DNA of 64,000 nucleotides from Streptomyces tibetensis (GTDB taxonomy: Bacteria; Actinomycetota; Actinomycetes; Streptomycetales; Streptomycetaceae): assembly GCF_007655005.1 (NCBI RefSeq), contig NZ_SZVW01000018.1, positions 124,001 through 188,000 on the forward strand, written 5' to 3'. Made by a program: the position numbers and the translations under genes. The notes beneath the pieces were generated by a model. That model was not told where the DNA came from. It did no database searches and saw only the letters and a list, made by a program, of their open reading frames with translations. Of the stretch, positions 43,446 through 51,648 are shown in pieces. Numbering within the stretch: the first letter of the stretch is position 1; the number at the start of each line of letters is the position of its first letter.

Positions 43446-44948
43446 TCAGGTGCCGGGCTCGGCCGGCAGGGCGAGGAGTCTGCGTAGGCGTGGTGTGGCG
43501 AGTGCGATCGTTGTACCTACCGACAGGACGAAGCCGCCGAGCAGCAGGAAGTACACCGTCGGCGACAGCACGGTGGTCAGCCGGAACAACTGGCCTCCCA
43601 CCACCACTCCCACCGCACCGAACAGGCCGTTCACCGCGAGCAGGCGGCTGGTGCTGCCGGAGGGTGCCACCGTGGCCGCCAGAGCCAGGCCTGCGGGGGC
43701 CAGTGCGACCTCGCCGCAGGAGTAGAGCAGGTAGACCAGCAACAGCCACTGCGGGCCGACCGGGCCGTGTTCGGCGAGTTGGGCCGCCATCGCCATCACG
43801 AGGAAGCTGACGCCCGCCGTGATCAGCGCGCCCGCGAACTTCACCGGTACGTCCACCCGCGGCGCCCTCAGCCAGAGCCGGGCGAACAGCGGGGCGACCA
43901 GCAGGACGAAGAGCGGGTGCACGGACTGGAACCAGCTGGCCGGGACCTCGAAGCCCAGCACGTCCCGGTCGGTGTGGCGCTCGGCGAAGAGGCTGAGCAC
44001 CGAACCGCTCTGCGCGAAGATCATCCAGAAGGCGGCCGAAGCTGCCATCAGCACCGTGAAACCGGCGAGGCGACGCTGGTGGACCGTGCCCCGTGCATGG
44101 GTACGGCGCAGCGAGCGCAGGTACCAGAACGGGAGGGTGACCGTGGTGAGGCCGAGGACGGCGAGCACCGCGGGGAGCGGGAGCAGCCCGCAGGCCGCCG
44201 GCACCACCGCGAGCGCGCCCACCGCTCCCGTGACCCACGCGGCGCGTCGCAGCATCGTGGCGGCCTCGGAGCGCGGCACCGGGTGGGGCGGACGCGCGCC
44301 CACGTCCCCGTACCGGCGCAGACCGAGGGCGAATTGGGTCAGTCCCGCCGTCATGCCGAGGGCGGCCGCCGCGAAGCCCAGGTGCCAGGCGACGCGCTCG
44401 GCCAGCAGCCCGGTGACGACGGGGGCGATGAGCGCGCTGACCTGGATGCACATGTAGAAGAGCGAGAAGGCCGCCTCGCGGCGGCCCTTCCCGTCCCCGC
44501 TGACCCCCGCGACCATGGCCGCCATGGCCGGCTTGACCAGGCCCGTCCCCGCGACGACCAGCAGCAGACCGACGTAGAGCGAGCCCGTCACCGGCAGTGC
44601 GAGCACCGCGTGGCCGCAGGTGATCAGCGCACCGCCGAGCAGCACGGCCCGGCGTGCGCCCAGCACCCGGTCGGCGAGCCACCCGCCGGGCAGTCCGGCC
44701 ATGAAGCTGAGGGACATGTACGCCGCGAAGACCGCGGTGGCCGTCTGCGGCGCCATGCCCATGCCGCCGCGCGCCTCGGAGGCGGTCAGGTAGAGGACCA
44801 GGATCGCCGCCATGCCGAAGAAGCTGAACCGCTCCCACAGGTCGACCGCGAGCAGTGTGCCGAAGCCGGGCCTGCGGTCACCGGCGAGCGGTGGTGCTGC
44901 GGGAGCGGTGGCCTGCGATGAGTCCTGCGGGGTGAGGGAGGTGTCCAC
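43446..44948 (-). CDS. POT/PTR2-type proton-coupled peptide transporter family protein
   Basis: 500 aa, 14-helix-like. The PTR2 signature WERFSFFGMAAILVLYL near residue 40 corresponds to ExxERFxYYG; FYMCIQVSALIAPVVTG fits the second PTR2 motif. In biosynthetic clusters such transporters may carry peptides or the product. GTG 44948, 6 nt after the methyltransferase stop, so it is the distal gene of the polyketide operon. Confidence 0.87.
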   Translation of the reverse strand: MDTSLTPQDSSQATAPAAPPLAGDRRPGFGTLLAVDLWERFSFFGMAAILVLYLTASEARGGMGMAPQTATAVFAAYMSLSFMAGLPGGWLADRVLGARRAVLLGGALITCGHAVLALPVTGSLYVGLLLVVAGTGLVKPAMAAMVAGVSGDGKGRREAAFSLFYMCIQVSALIAPVVTGLLAERVAWHLGFAAAALGMTAGLTQFALGLRRYGDVGARPPHPVPRSEAATMLRRAAWVTGAVGALAVVPAACGLLPLPAVLAVLGLTTVTLPFWYLRSLRRTHARGTVHQRRLAGFTVLMAASAAFWMIFAQSGSVLSLFAERHTDRDVLGFEVPASWFQSVHPLFVLLVAPLFARLWLRAPRVDVPVKFAGALITAGVSFLVMAMAAQLAEHGPVGPQWLLLVYLLYSCGEVALAPAGLALAATVAPSGSTSRLLAVNGLFGAVGVVVGGQLFRLTTVLSPTVYFLLLGGFVLSVGTTIALATPRLRRLLALPAEPGT

Positions 44949-44954
44949 CGGAGG

Positions 44955-45815
44955 TCACCCGGCCGGTTTGAGCGCCACTCCGGCCAGCATCGCGAGCGCC
45001 GGGTCGGGGGTCTCGGCCGGTTCGGGCCGCCACAGCGGGGCACGCACCACGCCGGGCTCCACCAACTCGAAGTCCTCGAACAGCGCGGCGAGTTCCCGGT
45101 TGTCGCGCCAGATCACCTGACTCACCGCGCCCCGGTACTGCTCGGCCGCCTCCGGTGCCGCCCTCGGCACCTCCTCCGCCCCGGCGTGCGAGATCACCAG
45201 GGCGCTGCCGGGTGCCAGCCGCTCGGTGTACCGGCGTACCAGGGCGAGCGGATCGTCGGCGTCCGGGACGAAGTGCAGTACGGCGGCGAGGATCAGCGCG
45301 ACCGGCCGGTCGAAGTCGATCAGCCGGCGGGTGTCCTCCGCGTCCAGGATCTCCCGGGACTTGTAGAGATCGCCCTGGAAGACGGCCGCTCGGGGTTCGT
45401 CGGCGAGCAGGGCCCGGCCGTGCGCGACGGCCACCGGGTCGATGTCGACGTAGACGACCTTGCTGTCCGGGTGGGCGGCGAGGGCGACGTCGTGCACGTT
45501 GCCCTCGGCCGGGATGCCGGAGCCGATGTCGAGGAACTGCCGTATGCCGAGCGCGGACAGTTCGCGTACCGCGCGGCGCAGGAAGGCTCGGTTGGCCTTG
45601 AGGGTGGCCGGGAGGTCCGGGTTGCCGGCTGCGACCTTGCGCGCGAGTTCCCGGTCCACGGGGAAGTTGTGGGTGCCGCCGATCCAGTGGTCGTAGACCC
45701 GGGCGATGCTCGGGGTGTCGATGTCGACCTCCGGCGGGGCCCAGGAGGGGCGTTGGGTGTCCTGACGTTCCACGGGTGTGTCCTCCAAGGGGGGCGGGGC
45801 GGAATCGGCGGTCAC
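44955..45815 (-). CDS. SAM-dependent methyltransferase, Methyltransf_19 (DUF574) family
   Basis: 286 aa. Hallmarks: SIARVYDHWIGGTHNFPVDRE, QFLDIGSGIPAEGNVHDVA (SAM loop) and VVYVDIDPVAVAHGRALL. This is a large actinobacterial family with few characterised members. GTG 45815 overlaps the P450 stop in GTGA. Its presence inside a PKS operon suggests product tailoring, but members are also scattered outside clusters. Confidence 0.88.
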   Translation of the reverse strand: MTADSAPPPLEDTPVERQDTQRPSWAPPEVDIDTPSIARVYDHWIGGTHNFPVDRELARKVAAGNPDLPATLKANRAFLRRAVRELSALGIRQFLDIGSGIPAEGNVHDVALAAHPDSKVVYVDIDPVAVAHGRALLADEPRAAVFQGDLYKSREILDAEDTRRLIDFDRPVALILAAVLHFVPDADDPLALVRRYTERLAPGSALVISHAGAEEVPRAAPEAAEQYRGAVSQVIWRDNRELAALFEDFELVEPGVVRAPLWRPEPAETPDPALAMLAGVALKPAG

Positions 45816-47155
45816 GCCGTGAGCACCGGGAGTTCTTCGAGGCCGCGCATCATGAGGCTGCTGCGCCAGCGCAGTTCGCCCTCGTCCACGGCGAGCCGCA
45901 GCCCGGGCAGGCGCGTGAACAGGCGGCTGAGGACGATCTGTCCCTCCAGCCGGGCGAGCGGGGCGCCCAGGCAGTGGTGGATGCCGTGGCCGAAGGCGAC
46001 CGAGGCGGTGTGGGCGCGGGTGATGTCCAGGCGGTCGGGGTCGGGGTAGCGGGCCGGGTCCCGGCCGGCGGCGCCGAGCGAGATGGTCACGAACTCGCCC
46101 TCGGGAATGGTGACCGAACCGACCTCGACGGGCTCGGTGGTGAACCGCCAGGTGGCGTTGGTGACCGGGCCGTCGTAGCGGAGGAACTCCTCGACGGCCG
46201 CGGGCCACAGCGACGCGTCCGCCGCGAGCTGCCCCCGTACGTCGGGGTGGGTGAGCAGGGCCAGGGTGCCGTTGCCGATGAGGTTGACCGTGGTCTCGTG
46301 GCCCGCCACCAGCAGCAGGAACGCCATGGAGATCAGTTCGTCGGCCGACAGCTGGTCGCCCGCGTCCTGGGCGTGCACCAGGTCGGTGAGCATGTCGTCG
46401 GCCGGTTCGGCCCGCTTCGCCTCGATCAGCGCCTTCAGGTACGCGATCATCGACGCGCTGGCTTCCCGCACCTCGTCGGTGCCCGCGCCGGAGACGAGCA
46501 GGTTGGACCAGCGGCGGAAGGCGGCCCGGTCGTCCGGGGGCACGCCGAGCAGCCAGCAGATGACCGTGAAGGGCACCGGGAAGGCCAGCGCCTCCATGAG
46601 GTCCAGCCGTTCGTGCCGGGCCATGGCGTCCAGCAGTTCGTCGGTGAGCTCGGTGATGCGCGGCCGCAGGGACTCGACCCGGCGCGCGGTGAAGGCCCGT
46701 CCGACGAGCCGGCGCAGCCGGGTGTGGTCCGGCGGGTCGCTGTCCAGCATGTGCACGCTGAGGACGTGCGGGAACTGGCTGCGCTCTCCCGATTCCGCGA
46801 GGAACCGGCGCTGCTTCTCGGGGTCGGTGAAGTTGCGCGGGATGAGGTCCCGGCCGACCCGCATGTCCTTGCTCAGCCGGGGGTCGGCGAGCAGGGCCCG
46901 GGCGTGCTCGTAACCGGTGACCAGCCAGGTGCGCAGGCCGTTGGGGGTCGTCACGGGCACGGCGGGCGCGGTCCGTCGCAGGCCGGCCAGCGCGTCGTGC
47001 GGGCTCTGGTGGAAAGCGGGGGTGAACAGGTCGGTCGGCGGGCCGGCCGGTGGGTCGGTCGGTGGGTCGGTCGGTGGGTCGGTCGGTGGGTCGGTCGGTG
47101 GGTCGGTCGGTGGGTCGGTCGGTGGGGCTGCTTGCCGGGCGTCCGTGCGGGCCAT
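45812..47155 (-). CDS. Cytochrome P450 with a PPTD-repeat N-terminus
   Basis: 447 aa. I-helix oxygen motif AGHETT, ExxR in the K helix (EEFLRYDGPV region), and heme loop FGHGIHHCLGAPLAR with the Cys ligand. Class I bacterial P450, soluble, likely hydroxylating or coupling the polyketide. Residues about 11-40 are a PPTD array encoded by six exact 12-bp repeats, absent from ordinary P450s. ATG 47155 begins 2 nt after the previous stop. Confidence 0.93.
   Translation of the reverse strand: MARTDARQAAPPTDPPTDPPTDPPTDPPTDPPTDPPAGPPTDLFTPAFHQSPHDALAGLRRTAPAVPVTTPNGLRTWLVTGYEHARALLADPRLSKDMRVGRDLIPRNFTDPEKQRRFLAESGERSQFPHVLSVHMLDSDPPDHTRLRRLVGRAFTARRVESLRPRITELTDELLDAMARHERLDLMEALAFPVPFTVICWLLGVPPDDRAAFRRWSNLLVSGAGTDEVREASASMIAYLKALIEAKRAEPADDMLTDLVHAQDAGDQLSADELISMAFLLLVAGHETTVNLIGNGTLALLTHPDVRGQLAADASLWPAAVEEFLRYDGPVTNATWRFTTEPVEVGSVTIPEGEFVTISLGAAGRDPARYPDPDRLDITRAHTASVAFGHGIHHCLGAPLARLEGQIVLSRLFTRLPGLRLAVDEGELRWRSSLMMRGLEELPVLTA
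47049..47120 (-). repeat. 12-bp minisatellite (6 exact copies) coding PPTD
   Basis: GGTGGGTCGGTC on the plus strand, six perfect tandem copies in frame within the P450 gene, flanked by variant units. Copy-number changes by 12 bp keep the frame. Confidence 0.9.
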
Positions 47156-47157
47156 GC

Positions 47158-47571
47158 TCAGACTCCTTGCCTTTCCTTGACGTCGGCGGCTTCCTCTACG
47201 GCGGCGGCTTCCGTGGCGGCGGCGGCTTCCTCGACGTCGGCGACGGGGGTGGCGGCCCGGTCCCCCGCGTAGGCGGCGAGTTCCCGGTAGATCTCGAAGG
47301 GCCGGTCCCGGCCGGTGTCGCGCAGCGGCCGCAGCGGGGCGGTCTGGTCCTTGTGGGCGGGGCCGCTCTCCCAGGCGGTGAACGCCTCCCAGCCCGACCA
47401 GCGGCTGACCACGACGTAGGAGCGCGGGTCGCCGAGGGCGTGCAGCAGTTTGTTGCCGAGCAGGCCGGCGGTGCCCGCCATCCGGCGGCTGGCCTCGTGG
47501 TAGGCGGGCAGCACCCGGTCCGGGTCGTCGCTCAGGTGGTAGAGCACGACCTCGACGGCGCCGCCGGTCAC
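47158..47571 (-). CDS. Antibiotic biosynthesis monooxygenase (ABM) family protein 2
   Basis: 137 aa. The ABM dimeric ferredoxin-like fold spans about 1-100 (VVLYHLSDDPDRVLPAYHE, YVVVSRWSGWEAFTAWE). The C-terminal 35 residues are Ala/Glu rich (EEAAAATEAAAVEEA). Cofactor-free ABM oxygenases oxidise anthrone or phenol rings in aromatic polyketide pathways (TcmH, ActVA-Orf6). GTG 47571 overlaps the preceding stop in GTGA. Confidence 0.85.
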   Translation of the reverse strand: MTGGAVEVVLYHLSDDPDRVLPAYHEASRRMAGTAGLLGNKLLHALGDPRSYVVVSRWSGWEAFTAWESGPAHKDQTAPLRPLRDTGRDRPFEIYRELAAYAGDRAATPVADVEEAAAATEAAAVEEAADVKERQGV

Positions 47572-47894
47572 GATGCGGCGCCGGACAGGGCGGCGACGAC
47601 GTGCATGGTCGTCATGGAGCCGCCGCTGCGGTACGGGTGCAGTTTCTGACGGTGTTCCAGATGCCGGTCGCTGGTCTCGAACTCACGGAACAGCGGCTCG
47701 TTCAGCCAGTCGCTGACGATGTAGTAGACGCCGTCCTCCTCGGCGCTGCGGGAGAGCCACTGACCGAGGTTGGCGGGGTGGGTGGTGACCGAGTCGCCGA
47801 CCTCCAGCCACACCTTCTCGAACTCGTTCTCCATGCCGGGCTTGATCTGCATGCGCAGCGTGACCCGGAAGACCTGCTCGGCGGGCTCGGGCAC
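47568..47894 (-). CDS. Antibiotic biosynthesis monooxygenase (ABM) family protein 1
   Basis: 108 aa: RVTLRMQIKPGMENEFEKVW, then YYIVSDWLNEPLFREFE. Stand-alone ABM domain, paired with a second ABM directly downstream; paired ABM oxygenases are typical of pentangular-polyphenol clusters (PdmH/PdmI of pradimicin; recalled). GTG 47894 begins 1 nt after the ketoreductase stop. Confidence 0.86.
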   Translation of the reverse strand: MPEPAEQVFRVTLRMQIKPGMENEFEKVWLEVGDSVTTHPANLGQWLSRSAEEDGVYYIVSDWLNEPLFREFETSDRHLEHRQKLHPYRSGGSMTTMHVVAALSGAAS

Positions 47895-47895
47895 G

Positions 47896-48645
47896 TCAGA
47901 TCCCCCCGTCGACGTTGAGGGTCTCGCCGGTGATGTAGGCGGCGGCGTCGGAGAGCAGGAACAGCACCGGTCCGGCGAGTTCCTCGACGGTGCCGAGTCG
48001 GGCCAGCGCGGTCTTCTGCGCGTAGGTGGCGCGCAGCCCCTCCGCACGGTCGGCGGGCATGGCCGCGAAGGCCTCGGTCTCGATGACGCCGGGGGCCACC
48101 ACGTTGACGCGGATGCCCTTGGGGCCGAGTTCTTTGGCGAGCGAGCGGGTCAGCCCGATCATGGCGGCCTTGGCGGCGGTGTAGTGGGCGCGCAGCGGTA
48201 TGCCCGCGGCGGCTCCGCGCGAGCCGATGTTGACCACCGAGGAGCCGGTGCCGAGCAGCGGCAGCGCCTGGTGGATGATCCGGTAGGCGGCGGTGAGGTT
48301 GGTGTCGAGGATGCGCGACCACTCGTCGGCGGGCAGTTCCCCGAACGGGATGTGGCTGATCACGCCCGCGTTGTTGACCACACCGTCGAGCCGTCCGAAG
48401 CGGTCCTTGGCCTCGCCGACGAGGCGGTCGACCTCGGCGGTGTCACCGACGTCCGCGCGGATCACGTGGTGGTCGCCGGCGGTCTCCTTCAGCGCGGCCG
48501 TCAGGCTGTCGACGGCCTCGCTCTCCTGCCGGTAGCAGGTGAGGACGTCGGCGCCCGCCCGGGCCGCGGCGAGGACGATGCCCCGCCCGATGCCCCGGGT
48601 GCCGCCGGTGATGAGCAGTTTCCTGCCGTGCAGTGCGAGTTCCAC
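47896..48645 (-). CDS. Ketoreductase (SDR family)
   Basis: 249-aa classical short-chain dehydrogenase: TGGTRGIGRG NADPH loop, NNAG, catalytic YTAAK, and a C-terminal GGI. Closely similar in sequence to the SDR half of the neighbouring cyclase fusion (both carry LITGGTRGIG/LVTGGTRGIG and IRVN...PG), so the two arose by duplication. Start: GTG 48645 (VELALHGRKLL) behind GGAGGGAATCCCA; ATG 48660 would lie on the Shine-Dalgarno itself. Confidence 0.9.
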   Translation of the reverse strand: MELALHGRKLLITGGTRGIGRGIVLAAARAGADVLTCYRQESEAVDSLTAALKETAGDHHVIRADVGDTAEVDRLVGEAKDRFGRLDGVVNNAGVISHIPFGELPADEWSRILDTNLTAAYRIIHQALPLLGTGSSVVNIGSRGAAAGIPLRAHYTAAKAAMIGLTRSLAKELGPKGIRVNVVAPGVIETEAFAAMPADRAEGLRATYAQKTALARLGTVEELAGPVLFLLSDAAAYITGETLNVDGGI

Positions 48646-48674
48646 TGGGATTCCCTCCATGGCTGTGCCGCGGC

Positions 48675-49871
48675 TCAGACGCAGCCGTCGACGTGGATGT
48701 TCTGGCCGGTGACGTAGCCGGCGTGGTCGCTGACGAGGAACAGCACGGTCCGGGCGATGTCGTCGACGGTGCCGAGCCGGCCGAGCGCGGTGAAGGAGGC
48801 GAAGGTGGCGCGCTGCCGCTCGGCCTCCTCGGCGGGCAGTTCGTCGAGCGCCTCGGTGGCGATGCGGCCGGGTGAGACGGTGTTGACGCGGATGCCGCGT
48901 GGTCCGAGCTCCCGGGCCAGTGAGCGGGTCATGCCGACCAGTGCGGACTTGACGGCGGTGTAGTGGACGCCGCCCGCCATGCCGATGAAGGCGACCGTGG
49001 AGCCGATGTTGATCACCGAGGAACCTGCCGAGAGCAGCGGCAGGGTGCGCCGGGTGACCAGGTGAGTGGCGGTCAGGTTGCCCTGGAGGGTGGCGGCCCA
49101 CTCGGCGGGGGTGAGGTCGGCGTACGGCTGGGGGCGGAACGTCCCGGCGTTGTTGACGACGGCGTCCAGTCCGCCGAGGCTCGCCTCGCACGCGGTGACC
49201 AGCCGGTCCACGTCCGTCTCGTCGGCGGCGTCGGCCCGCAGCACCTGATGCTTGCCGGGGGTTTCGGCGAGTTCCTCCTCCAGGGTGGCGACGGCCTCGC
49301 CGGGGGTGCGGTAGCAGGTGACGACGTCGGCCCCGGCACGGGCAGCGGCGAGGACGATGCCCCGGCCGATGCCCCGGGTGCCGCCCGTCACCAGGAGGCG
49401 CTTGCCCTGGAGTTGGCGGCCGGCCCGGGCCGCGGTCTCCACCTTGGCCTTGATCAGCCGCATCTGGACGGCGGTGTTGCGGTTGAGCCGGGCCGTCATC
49501 CCGGCGTCGTCGATCGGGGCGTCGGGCTTCATCGCGAAGTCCTGGATCCAGCGCATCCGTACGCCGCCGGGCACCTCCTCGTACTCCCAGCGGATGTTCA
49601 TGTACGCGAAGGGGCCGGTCTCGACCCGGCGGGCCACGACGGTGCGGGTGGCCGGGTCGGGAGTGCGCTCGGAGACCCAGCTCCAGACCGTGCCGTTCTC
49701 GTCCGGGTGCAGGGCGAGGCGGAAGGTGACGGTGTCGCCGTCCCGGCCGAGGATCTCGGCGGAGGCGTACTCGCTGAACAGCCGCGGCCAGGCGGCCACG
49801 TCGTTGGTCATCGTCCACACCAGGTCCATCGGTGCCTCGACGACGATCGCGTTGTCGGTGTGTCCTGCCAT
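48675..49871 (-). CDS. Aromatase/cyclase (WhiE-VI/TcmN type) fused to a short-chain reductase
   Basis: 398 aa in one frame. Residues 1-150 form an SRPBCC cyclase starting MAGHTDNAIVVEAPMDLVW, with VWSWVSERTPD and FAYMNIRWEYEE, the signature of WhiE ORFVI-like monodomain aromatases. Residues about 155-398 form a complete SDR: VTGGTRGIGRG, NNAG, YTAVK and a final HVDGCV. The two are normally separate proteins. The fusion would bring ring cyclisation and ketoreduction together on the ACP-bound chain. Start overlaps the ACP stop (TGATG). Confidence 0.9.
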   Translation of the reverse strand: MAGHTDNAIVVEAPMDLVWTMTNDVAAWPRLFSEYASAEILGRDGDTVTFRLALHPDENGTVWSWVSERTPDPATRTVVARRVETGPFAYMNIRWEYEEVPGGVRMRWIQDFAMKPDAPIDDAGMTARLNRNTAVQMRLIKAKVETAARAGRQLQGKRLLVTGGTRGIGRGIVLAAARAGADVVTCYRTPGEAVATLEEELAETPGKHQVLRADAADETDVDRLVTACEASLGGLDAVVNNAGTFRPQPYADLTPAEWAATLQGNLTATHLVTRRTLPLLSAGSSVINIGSTVAFIGMAGGVHYTAVKSALVGMTRSLARELGPRGIRVNTVSPGRIATEALDELPAEEAERQRATFASFTALGRLGTVDDIARTVLFLVSDHAGYVTGQNIHVDGCV

Positions 49872-50134
49872 CAGACGCGGGCCTCCGTGAGCCGGGCGTG
49901 GACGTAGGTCAGGGCCTCGCGCGGGGTCTGGGTGTGCGCCAGGTCGCCGTCGGGGATCTGGAGGTCGTACTCGCGCTCGATGCGGTTGACGAGTTCCAGC
50001 AGGGCCAGGGAGTCGTAGCCGAGGTCGGCGAACGAGGTGTCGGCGAAGTGCTCGCCGTCCAGGTCGGTCTGCTCGTCGACCCCGCCGCTGGCTCGGAGGA
50101 TGCGGCGCAGGTCGTCGAGGGTGAACTCCGGCAT
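49871..50134 (-). CDS. Type II PKS acyl carrier protein
   Basis: 87 aa, MPEFTLDDLRRILRASGG start; phosphopantetheine attachment Ser42 in LGYDSLALLE. Acidic, helical. It carries the growing poly-beta-ketone between KS-alpha/KS-beta and the cyclases. ATG 50134; separated from the KS-beta stop by a 137-nt repeat-containing spacer, the only real gap in this operon. Confidence 0.95.
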   Translation of the reverse strand: MPEFTLDDLRRILRASGGVDEQTDLDGEHFADTSFADLGYDSLALLELVNRIEREYDLQIPDGDLAHTQTPREALTYVHARLTEARV

Positions 50135-50164
50135 GGGAAGCCTTTCGTGGGTGGTGTGTGGGCT

Positions 50165-50260
50165 GCGGGTGCGTGGGGCTGGTCGCGGCGCGGCGGAGCC
50201 GCGGATCCGTACAGCCCCGCGCCCCTGGGCGGGCTGCGCCCGCAGATATCGGTCGGCTGC
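50165..50260. repeat. Interspersed GC-palindromic repeat between KS-beta and ACP
   Basis: Contains GGGGCTGGTCGCGGC, GCGGCGGAGCCGCGG and CAGCCCCGCGCCCCTGGGCGGGCTGCGCCCGC, a diverged copy of the element present three times at 60830-61085. It forms several hairpins and may tune KS:ACP stoichiometry within the operon. Confidence 0.5.
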
Positions 50261-50271
50261 CGGTGAGTCGG

Positions 50272-51648
50272 TCACCTCCTGAGGGCGTTGCGGTCGCCGG
50301 CGCCCACCACCAGAGCGGAGGTGAAGCCGCCGTGCCCGCGGGCCAGGACGAGGGCGGTGCGCGGGTCGGTCTGGCGGGGGCGGTCGAGGACGAGGTCGAT
50401 CTCGCAGCCGGGGGCCGGGCGGCCGAGTCCCGCGGTGTGCGGGACGACTCCGGCGCTCAGGGCGAGCAGCGCGGTCGCCACGTCCAGTGCGGCGCCGCCC
50501 GCGTAGAGGCGCCCGGTGAGGGTCTTCGGCGCGGTCACCGGCACCCCGCCGGGTCCGAACACCTCGGTGAGGGCGCGGGCCTCGGCGAGGTCCTCGGCCG
50601 GTGTGCCGGAGGCGTCGGCGAAGACCATGTCGACGTCGCCCGGGGCGAGCCCGGCGTCGGCGAGGGCCCGCCGGATCACCGACACCAGCACGGAGCGGCG
50701 GGCGGTGGTACGGCTCGGCGCCGGCGGCTGCGCCGCACGGTCCGCCACGGGCAGCCGCGTGGCGTCGGGCGCCGGGGCGGACCGCGCGGCGTCGTCCGTC
50801 ACCGGCAACCGCGTCGCGCCGTCCGCCGTGGGGTCGAAACCGGCCGCGTAGCCCAGGAGTTCGCCGTACGCCGGGACTCCCCGGGCGTGTGCCGCATCGG
50901 CGCTCTCGACGACGAGGATGGCGCCGCCCTCGCCGGGGACGAACCCGGAGGCGGCCGCGTCGAAGGGCAGGTAAGCGCGGGCCGGATCGTCCTCGGTGGA
51001 CAGCCTGCCGGTGGACAGCTGCGCCACCAGGCCGTACGGGCACAGGGAGGCGTCGGTGCCGCCGCTGAGCACGAGCCGGGAGCCGGTGTCCAGCAGCCGC
51101 CGGGACTGGCCGAGGGCGTCGAGGCCGCCGGCCTGCTCGCCGCAGATGACCCCGCAGGGGCCGCGCATGCCGTGCCGAATGGAGACCTGGCCGGTGGTGG
51201 CCGCGTAGAACCAGGCGATGGACTGGTAGGCGCCGACCCAGGAGGACCCCTTCTGGTAGAGGTTCTCCATCTCGTGCTGGCCGAACTCGGTGCCGCCCGA
51301 GGAGCTGGCGGTCACCACCGCCATCTCGTACTCAGGCAGGGTCGCCGGGTCGGCGGCGGCGTCCGCGAGGGCGTCCTCGGCGGCGGCCAGCGCGAAGTGG
51401 GTGTAGCGGTCGGTCTGCGGGACGAGCCGTCCCGGGACCTGTCCGGCGGCGCGGAATCCGGGGACCTCGCCCGCCACCCGGACGGGGTAGCCGGTCGGGT
51501 CGAAGCGGGTGATCCGGCCGAGGCCGCTCTTGCCCGAGAGCACCGACTCCCAGTGCCGGGCGGCGCCGATCCCGGTGGGCGCGACCACGCCGAGCCCGGT
51601 GACCACGGACCGGCCGCGGCGGCCGGGGCGTATGCCGGAGGCGCTCAT
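50272..51648 (-). CDS. Type II PKS KS-beta / chain length factor
   Basis: 458 aa. The KS active-site Cys is replaced by Gln in VICGEQAGGLD, diagnostic of chain length factors, with primer/length function. It starts at ATG 51648 overlapping the KS-alpha stop in ATGA. About residues 272-310 contain an insertion with a near-duplicate ATRLPVTDDAARS / ATRLPVADRAAQP, making the protein about 40 residues longer than usual CLFs. It should form a heterodimer with KS-alpha that sets polyketide length. Confidence 0.94.
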   Translation of the reverse strand: MSASGIRPGRRGRSVVTGLGVVAPTGIGAARHWESVLSGKSGLGRITRFDPTGYPVRVAGEVPGFRAAGQVPGRLVPQTDRYTHFALAAAEDALADAAADPATLPEYEMAVVTASSSGGTEFGQHEMENLYQKGSSWVGAYQSIAWFYAATTGQVSIRHGMRGPCGVICGEQAGGLDALGQSRRLLDTGSRLVLSGGTDASLCPYGLVAQLSTGRLSTEDDPARAYLPFDAAASGFVPGEGGAILVVESADAAHARGVPAYGELLGYAAGFDPTADGATRLPVTDDAARSAPAPDATRLPVADRAAQPPAPSRTTARRSVLVSVIRRALADAGLAPGDVDMVFADASGTPAEDLAEARALTEVFGPGGVPVTAPKTLTGRLYAGGAALDVATALLALSAGVVPHTAGLGRPAPGCEIDLVLDRPRQTDPRTALVLARGHGGFTSALVVGAGDRNALRR

